Below, one piece after another: positions 55,918 through 64,000 of a DNA stretch of 64,000 bases (the first letter of the stretch is position 1; each line of letters starts with the position of its first letter). Origin of the DNA: Elysia crispata (taxonomy: Eukaryota; Mollusca; Gastropoda; Plakobranchidae). The DNA lies in contig JAWDGP010002186.1 in the NCBI GenBank assembly GCA_033675545.1, positions 1 through 64,000 of the forward strand, read 5' to 3'. A program made the position numbers and the translations under genes. Under the pieces are notes generated by a model. The model did no database searches and was not told where the DNA came from. It saw only the letters and a program-made list of their open reading frames with translations.

Positions 55918-58347
55918 AAACTTTTTAACAAAATCACTTTAAAAGCACATTCTAAAACAATGTACCTTTCAAGGCTTCTTTTTTTCGAGAGATTTGACAT
56001 TTTTCCCTATAGCAAAAATCTGAATGCAATTCAAAATGAGGGCATCAAAATGGTCCTGCTCTTGTCAAAGACAATTTCTTAAGACCAGTAACGTGGAGCT
56101 GTTCTTTTTTTCCTTTGCTTCTAAGTCCTCATTCTTTATGTTTATTGTAGATAGAATAAAAAAGCTTAAGAAAGGCGTTTGAGATGAGAGGAAATATTAG
56201 AGCTGCCCACAATTATGCTTAAACCAAAGTTTGTACCTTTTTAGGAATAAATGCTCTCGCACTATGAATTAAAAGTTAGAAATTAGAAAGTATAAATAGG
56301 AAACAATATTGTCCAGTATATAAATGCTACGGATATGTATTCGCCTGCTCATACTGCATAATAGTTTGTAATTTCAAGCAGTAAGAAAGACTTTTTTCTA
56401 ATCATTCTGTAAGGTTCAGAGTCCTTCCATTTCCTGATTGTTAGTAAGCTGAACCGCCTCTTTTGCTTGCATGCAATATCTCTCATTCAAAATCCTGATC
56501 ACTATGTAAAATAATCTATGAGTCTATAAAATCAGGGTCACAATGAGGCATGTTTTTTAGAAAAACCTGAATCAATTTCTCCAAAGTATACTTTTGGAGG
56601 CAATGTCTGCTTGGGAAAGGTCGACATATTGAACTCATTTCGTTATAATTGTAAGTTCTGAACATTTTTGAAAGTATTGAATTAGGATGACGTGATTTAT
56701 AAAACAAATCACTCATTGTGGGAAAAGTGAAATTTGTGAGTGTTGAAAGAAAAGCTTGTCTCTTTTACTGCTTTTGCTCTATAAATATTTCTATCTGTTC
56801 TCTTTTCTCTCTTTCCTCTGCTATAAGGCAAAACAAGTTAGTATGCATTGTTCAATTAAAAAAAAAATTTTTCCACGGTAAAAATATATTGCCAATATTT
56901 TGTGAAATTTTGCAAGGATCAACATTGATAAGATCAACTTTAAAGGTTCTTTTATTTTGCGACAAGATCTAGAATCTAGATAGACGGGTCTTTACCGTAA
57001 TTATGGCAAAGCGTCAAGTAATTGGCAGGTGCGTTCAGAATGAGACAAATATAAATCATTAAATAATGCTAAGAGGTTGTTTCAGCCCGTAGCTGCACTT
57101 TCATAGAAATTGCAAAAAGTGAAGGCGTTTTGAAGACAGTGCAAATTTTTGTTTACTTTTTTCTATTTAACGAACATTACCAAGTTGATGTAATCGAGAA
57201 CTTTAGCTCTAGCAAAGATCTTCGCATCAATCTCGAACCCCCTTTTTTGAAAGTAGTCTCAGTTTCTAGACACCCATGTAACTTATAGTTTTGCATCAAC
57301 TTAGCCCTAATGTGCTGGAGGCTGTTCAGTTACAAAGACGGCTTGGTGTTTGGTTGGAAAATGAATGAGTTAAGTATCAAATTTTAATCTCTTACTATTA
57401 TTATAATAGCAAATCTGATATTTGGAACTGTGAAACAATTTGAAATTTTTAAAAAAGCAAAGGAATATTTAAGAATGTTCATATTTTGTAATGTTTTCTG
57501 TTATGTTTTTACATAATTTGCAATCCCTCTTTTTCCCACCATTTTATTTTTCTTTTTACAATTCACGTCTCATCTACGCCTAAAAACTCTGGGTCAGTGA
57601 GCTTTCAGCAAAAAAATGACTTCGAGTATGTTTTGGAAGTCAGTTTCAGTTTTTATTGTACGCGTATGTGCTTCAAATTTTCCTTACACTTGGGGTTCAG
57701 CTGCTATTTAAATATTTTATTGTCAATAGCCATTGAAATGAAGTTTGGTGGATAGAAATTTTGCATTTTCTACAGAGGCCTATGGGAAAAAGTAGAAATC
57801 TGTAGTTTGAGAGCAGTTATGCTTGAGAAGCAGCCATAAATTTAGGCCTCTCCCAAAAGGGCTTACAGAGGAAATTTCTGATTATTTTTATGGCAAAGCA
57901 TCCTTAGATAAAACTTAATCATTTTAGACACTAAATAAGACATGAATTATTTGAGTTTTCTTCTGAAGACAACATTAGCTTGAGCTCCTTGCTCTGTTTT
58001 ATTCAATGTATTGTTTTAACTTTTTTACTTTGTTTTCTTTTGTTTTTATTGGGGGTTTTTATTTTATCATAATTGGCCTTCGTATGGCAATGACTGTCAG
58101 ACACAGTATTGGATAGACTGTGGCAGCAGACAGCGTGACCTGGAATATGCCAGGAAAGGACTAGATTTACCCTAATCTGGTCTAATAGCGTTGCTGATCG
58201 GAAGATTGTCCTGGGAAATCAAGCAACAACTAGAGACCATCTTCTGTGAGTCGAGCTGATACAGGCTCTAAAGTAGGTCGTGTAACCAAATGCGTCCTAA
58301 TTTTGTGAGCTCAGTATGCATGGCCCTTGGACTGAGAGAGAAAGAGA
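55916..58347. other. AT-rich stretch without recognisable genes
   Basis: Short open frames only. A more balanced, less AT-rich segment begins near 58080. No gene is seen. Confidence 0.5.
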
Positions 58348-58386
58348 TACAACAGTCTTTGTACATTTTTCACTGTGACTGTTGTA
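58348..58386. repeat. 10-bp stem hairpin
   Basis: TACAACAGTC (58348-58357) and GACTGTTGTA (58377-58386) are perfect reverse complements around a 19-nt loop. An AATAAA follows about 20 bp downstream. This could be a transcript end or chance. Confidence 0.6.
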
Positions 58387-58549
58387 CATAGAAGGGGGAA
58401 TAAATCATTTTCTTCCTTACTCTTAGGGTTCCAGAAAATGAATTGAAGAATATGATAAATACAGGGTGTCCATATATTTCGCATCCTCTCTTGAATTGAG
58501 AATATTAGTTATCTTCTATGCTTATTTTCTGGTTTGTTTTGTTTTTCTG

Positions 58550-58680
58550 TTTGTTTGCAGTTTGTTTGTTTTTTTTTTTTTGTTTTTGTTTTTTTTGTTT
58601 TTCATATGTTTTTTGCTGGGGTTTTTTTTTCTTTTTTTTTTTGTGGGGGGGGGGGGGGGGGGGGGGTATTTTTTTTAATC
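58550..58680. repeat. T-rich tract with a 22-G homopolymer
   Basis: Runs of T broken by single G or C residues lead into 22 consecutive G (58645-58666), then T again. The G run could form a quadruplex. Its exact length may be affected by sequencing. Confidence 0.85.
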
Positions 58681-58864
58681 AAAAGATTTATTTTGTCATA
58701 TCAAAAATCTGAAAAAGTGCCTCCTTCTTTCGATTTTTTAAGAGTGTCCTAAGACATGTCATTTGACCTCAAATAAAAATCTTGAATTTCAAAAGATGCC
58801 GTTTGGCTAATACTTAATTAACTCCCAAAAAAATAAAATAAAATCAACATTTCGTGGCTATCTG

Positions 58865-59060
58865 TTCTTTGGTTGTTGTTTTTTCTTGTTTTGTTTTTGT
58901 TTGGTTTGGTCTATTTGTTTATCTCTTTCTTTTGTTTTGTTTTGTTTTGTTTTTTTGTTGTTTTTTTTTTTTTTTTTTTTTTTTTTTTTGTATTTTGCGT
59001 TGTTCTTTTCTTTTCTTTTTTTTTTTTTGTTGTTGTTTGATTTTTGTTTTTTCTTTGGAC
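58865..59060. repeat. Poly-T / (TTTTG)n tract
   Basis: TTTTG pentamers near 58930-58950 are followed by a T run of about 25-27 at 58963-58989, and further T-rich DNA to about 59060. This could be a reverse-oriented poly-A tail plus a slippage product. Confidence 0.8.
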
Positions 59061-60447
59061 TGTAAACAAATCAGTTTTATATTTTTGTTGCTTTTTAATA
59101 ATAATTTTTCGTTTTCCTTGTCTTTACCCGATACAAAACATGCGTCATTTATGGATAACATAATGAGAGTATGGATTATAGCCATGGCGATTGCCTTTTC
59201 CTGCCAGTCAGGGAGAGTAAGTGTGGAGCCAGTGCCTTTGTTGTTTTGTTATCGTAATGGGGATGATTGATTTTGGGCGCTGGGCACCAGGCCAGGAGAG
59301 GCTGAGGATCGGCAAACCTGTGGCGCGCTAGAGATAACATGACCCTTCTTTGGCCTCGTGTTTTTTCTTTATTACATATTTCTTTATTGAGGGATTTAGG
59401 GCCAAAGTTTCTGTAACCTCACCGAATAAGGTCAGCGTCAACGAAGATAGGTTTTCCATAATTGATTCGACTTCCTCTGGCTATCTAAAAAATAATGTTG
59501 CAAATATCATTGGCTATTTTAGTGAAACTAAATGGTGTTTGTAAAATTATATTTTGATTCATTTAATGCCTTTTGTGGCGTTTGTAAATATCACGGGCTT
59601 AGTTATTTTATGCGATGATATTTTTTTTACTAGTGCATGCTGAACATTATTCATAAAATGATATTTTGGGTCTTTACTTACGTTTTGATTGCACAAAAAG
59701 ATGGAAAACACTTCGCTCAAAATGGAAATAATAGAAATGATAGAGATTAAAAGATTGCAAATTTACGGTAGGAGTATTAGAATAAGAAGAATTTAGGCGA
59801 TTTGTGACCAAAATTGATGATTTTTAAAACAAAATGGATGAAAATAAAAGGAACATCTAAAATTATTTCCACTTATAAATTGTCGGCAATAGCAGTTTGG
59901 TCATCCTCCTCCTCGGGCAAGGCAAAGCTCTCTAAGCCATTATTGAAGAGTGGACCTTTTATATCTTGTTTCCTGTTATCTGCGCTTTCTTCTGGTATGG
60001 GCTATAAAAGATAATTGGAATGCTTCCTTCAGGCATTACTAGAATGGCCAAGCACTTATGGTAATCGATACTCGAGGAAAGCAGACTTTTTAAGCTCAAT
60101 AGATTGAACCTTGGAAAAACCAGCGTTTGACTATTTAGATCTGTCGACCGAGAATGCAGTTGAAGGTACTGAAGAATTAAAATAAAGCATCAATTACAGA
60201 AAGCCATATATGCACTCTCAGTTGTTTCTATTTCATGTACCTCTAAAGTGATTTCACGGAAAATAAATGAGATTTCAAAAATCCTTGTTACTCTTGGGGC
60301 CATCATAACCTATTTTTATGAATAAGTTGATCAAAAATAGAATAAGCTGTTGATAACTGATCTGTTGTTAATATTTATATATGTACGCTTTGTGAATAAC
60401 TGTTGCTATTAAGGCGGTAAAAGTTTGACGATGGGCTGTCAAGGCAG

Positions 60448-60490
<43 letters not shown>

Positions 60491-60808
60491 TTTATGTATA
60501 TGAAGGTCGGCAATATGATATCAAAGAGTTATTTAAAGGTACCAGCAACATCTTTCACAAAATGCTTTGACGCTACCAGCAGCAAGACTAGTGTTGCTTG
60601 GAATTATTTTGTGGACAGTTGCTAATCGATGTTTTCTTGAAGGCATGACAAAGCGATTTGTTGCAAGCATTATAGTGTCACGGCAAGGACACGGCACAAA
60701 TATTAGCCTTTAAAACTATGCATCTCAATAATAATAATTGGAATAAAAGCGATAATTATGATAGGAACAATGATGCAAGAAGAAGGAGAAGAATACGAAT
60801 GATAATAG
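59061..60808. other. Stretch without recognisable genes
   Basis: A small (TA)n run lies at 60448-60486. A less AT-rich patch at 59160-59340 has no recognised product. Frames at 59350-59544 and 59814-60014 (+) show no motif. Confidence 0.5.
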
Positions 60809-61135
<327 letters not shown>

Positions 61136-63645
61136 TGATGCTGAGGATTTGCGTTTTTCTGAATATTGATAATAATAGAATCCGTACCTTTTGAACGGTT
61201 TTTTGTTTTTTTTTATGATTGGTTGCTGGTTTTTTTTTGTTGGTTATGTTTTTGGGTTGTTTTTTTTTTTTTTTGTTTGTTTGTTTGTTATTTAGCTAGA
61301 ATTTAAAGCATAACTCTTTGAGAAACCGCGTTCTCTTTTATTTGATCCGCAGATAATATTTATTGCATTCAAATTTGATTTAAAATCAATTTTTTTTTTA
61401 AGAAATTCCAAGTCGATTTGAAGAACAATCTAATTAAAGCGGCATAAGCATTCAGTTACAAGATATCTAGATCCATAAATCACTATAAGACTGCATAGTG
61501 AAAAAAACGTCACATTTTATATTTTGTATTTAAAATTATATTATTTTAGTTTGATCAATCCATGCAGGCGAAATATTTTAAAGTCAAGCCCGCAGCCTCT
61601 CCATGCAAGTTAGAGCAATGAATGAGGCGCTGGTGGTAGGACAATATATTGTTTTTATGAATCTTGTCTGTCAACAGAAGTAGCGCTCATAACCAGCCGT
61701 GAGTGAAACCTATCAAGAAATATACAACAACTTTATAAATATAAATTTGACACTAGCTTCGCCATTTGTTAAAAATAAAAGAAATTGCCAATAAAACATG
61801 CAAATGACCAATTTAATTTCGGGTCTATCACGGTTAAAGCATGCATGATACGGCTTTTATACATATATATATATTTTTTTTTTTAATTGTCTCTGGACTC
61901 ATACTAGATCTAGAACTAGAGTATGTATCTTGTCTCAAAACAGGGGTATTTTTAAAAGTGAACTAACTGAAGTTGGCCTTAATGCTTGTTTGTTTGTTTG
62001 TTTTTTGTTTTGCTTTTTGTTGTTATTGTTTTTTTTCTTTGGGAGGGGTTGTTTTGTTTTTGTTGTTTTATTAATTATTATAACAAAAGACGGATATCTA
62101 AGCCTTTTGTTGATCTCTATTATGAAATGTAAATACGAAAGTGCTACTACAGGTTATCCCGGTCTTTTATCGTGGATGCCAATGTCATCACTTGTAGATA
62201 AAAAAAAGGCAATAATTGTCAGCAATTCTTGGTTTTAAAATTAAGAATTTGTGTCTTCTTTTATTGAAAAAGGAGTTGTTGTCTTTTTCAAGTTTTGATA
62301 GATAATATATTGTAGGGTTTATTAAAAGAGGCTTAGATTCTGAGGATGAACTTATACAACTTTAGCTCCACCTTTGTCTGCGACTGTGGACTAATAACTG
62401 TGTTAGATCAATCTATCAACCATGCGAAGTGTGTACACATGTATTCGGTACAGCACAATCATCCTTAAGGCAACAAATTTTAAATGGGCACTAAAATAGA
62501 GAAAAGAGAACATATTCATTTTTTATGTAAGCAACGTAGAGTGGAAGAAGGAAAAGGTGTGTGAGGCGGGGAGGGAGAGGGGTTGGTAAAAAATTGCTGG
62601 TCAATTAATCAGATTGTCAAGACAGAGATGATATTAACTTTAAAAAAAAGTTCCAAAAATACATAGAAACATCTGGGTCATCTACATCCTGTTCGTGCGT
62701 TCTCTATTTTCTGTTTGAAAAGTATATACGATGAGTTACTGCGAGTAGTCTGTCAACTGCATGTAGCATTAGAAGCATTGAATTTTACTTCACATTTTCT
62801 GTACATAATGGTATTTAAGGTATCTTTGAAGTAATGGGTTCTTTTTTTAAGACTTACCTATTCTTGTATTTTGTAAAAGAAACGGTCTGCTTTTGAGAGA
62901 GAAAATAATCGTCGTAATCCGCAGCGTGACACAGATTTGATTCAAGGATAGGAAGATCGATACAGTTTTCTATATATAAAGCTAGAACTGCATTTTTTGA
63001 AGAGACCACTGAACTTGGTGTTTCGAAAGGACATAATATAAAACCTTCCGTCCCTAGTCTGAAAGAAATTACTGTAAAGAATTAAACTAAGGGTAGCTAA
63101 AAAGACAAAGAAGCATTTCTTTTTTTTTATTCAAAGGGCATATTTGAATTCGGAATATATATCTTGAGGCTTGCTATATTTTTTTTGTATCTTGAAATTT
63201 AAGCGATATCTTTTGATAGGACACTTAAAGCCTTTGCCCACGAAAGTTTGTGGAACTTTTGGATGAAAGAAGATGATTCACTTCCACAAATTGAAAATTT
63301 CATCAAATTACTATAGATTTCGATGTCAATGGCAACAGTGCAGCAAATGAATTTTTCATCATACCTTTTCTAAAGCTTATAATATTGACTTTCAGTTTAT
63401 TGTCGGAAACGACAAGATTTTCCACTTGAATTCTGAGCAACTCTTCAATGAAGCACCATTCAACCTTTTCGTCGCTAGCAAATAAAACTCGTGTCTCCTA
63501 AACAGTTTTTAACTTTTTTTTACGAAAGCTCAAACATGAAGTTAATGATTTTTATAAGATCTGGTTGGTACTTATTTTGATATAGTTGATGAGCGGGGTT
63601 ATAATAAAAAAAACTAAGACTACGTTTGTGCCGTTGCTTGGTTGG

Positions 63646-63648
<3 letters not shown>
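61136..63648. other. AT-rich stretch without recognisable genes
   Basis: T/TTTG-rich patches occur at 61200-61290 and 61987-62040. Nothing else stands out, and no gene is seen. Confidence 0.5.
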
Positions 63649-63720
<72 letters not shown>

Positions 63721-63742
63721 ATATATATATGTGTGTGTGTAT
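63649..63742. repeat. (TA)n microsatellite with GT tail
   Basis: TA units with a few CA/TG interruptions end in a short GT run near 63731-63740. Confidence 0.96.
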
Positions 63743-64000
63743 GACCCATAACATAAAAATGCCTGCACTTCCATTCCAGCTTCAGGTTCAGCAAAGAGGC
63801 AAATGGCACAGTGGACTAATCTAGACTGATGAGTACAACCTGTTTTTCTTGTCGTTTCAACCCACTATCACGATTGTGGAGGTCTCTGAGGCACTCCACT
63901 CCTTGTCAAAGATGGCTTGTACCCTTAAGCTCACGGAATCAAACATAATATAAGTATCTGTCAGGTGTCCAGGGTCGTCTCTCATTGCATACTTTAATGT
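63743..64000. other. Right end of window, nothing recognised
   Basis: Unique sequence of more balanced composition, with no open frame of note. Confidence 0.5.

Overview
The window looks like AT-rich, intron- and repeat-laden DNA from an animal, most probably a lophotrochozoan and plausibly a gastropod mollusc. The evidence is indirect. There are no operons or dense coding. One exon ends a class A GPCR that resembles invertebrate 5-HT1-type serotonin receptors. There is one intact mariner transposon, and very many long simple-sequence arrays, especially CT, TTC, TAG and ATT. The species cannot be fixed from the sequence alone.

Layout. 1-430: a CT tract. 991-2362: a structurally complete mariner element with matching terminal inverted repeats, TA target duplication and an uninterrupted transposase on the minus strand. 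5611-6520: a 13-copy 70-bp minisatellite. 8181-8718: a CT array carrying a perfect 233-bp tandem duplication. 14528-15682 (+): the 3' terminal coding exon of a 5-HT1-like receptor, covering ECL1/TM3 to the C-terminus. The DNA upstream is presumably its intron, because TM1-TM2 are not visible here. 15683 onward: 3' flank, then about 48 kb with no gene I can recognise.

The gene-poor part holds compound trinucleotide arrays (21.7, 22.9, 25.4-26.2, 33.9, 37.6, 43.8, 52.4, 53.3, 53.8 and 60.8 kb) and dinucleotide arrays (20.7, 31.3, 38.2, 41.6, 45.5, 47.6, 55.8 and 63.6 kb). It also holds a 35-copy ATAC array inside a degenerate GATA field (46.4-47.1 kb), a 14-copy 27-bp minisatellite (26.6 kb), a near-perfect 69-nt hairpin (47.17 kb), a possible tRNA-derived SINE (30.7 kb) and a 22-G run (58.65 kb). 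By rough count about 5 kb of the window is simple repeat.

Only two protein-coding sequences are well supported: the transposase and the receptor exon. They are functionally unrelated. The other long open frames are mostly translations of microsatellites or chance ORFs in AT-rich DNA. I found no convincing new multi-gene system. The most unusual items are the intact mariner, the hairpin and the two highly homogeneous palindrome-containing minisatellites.
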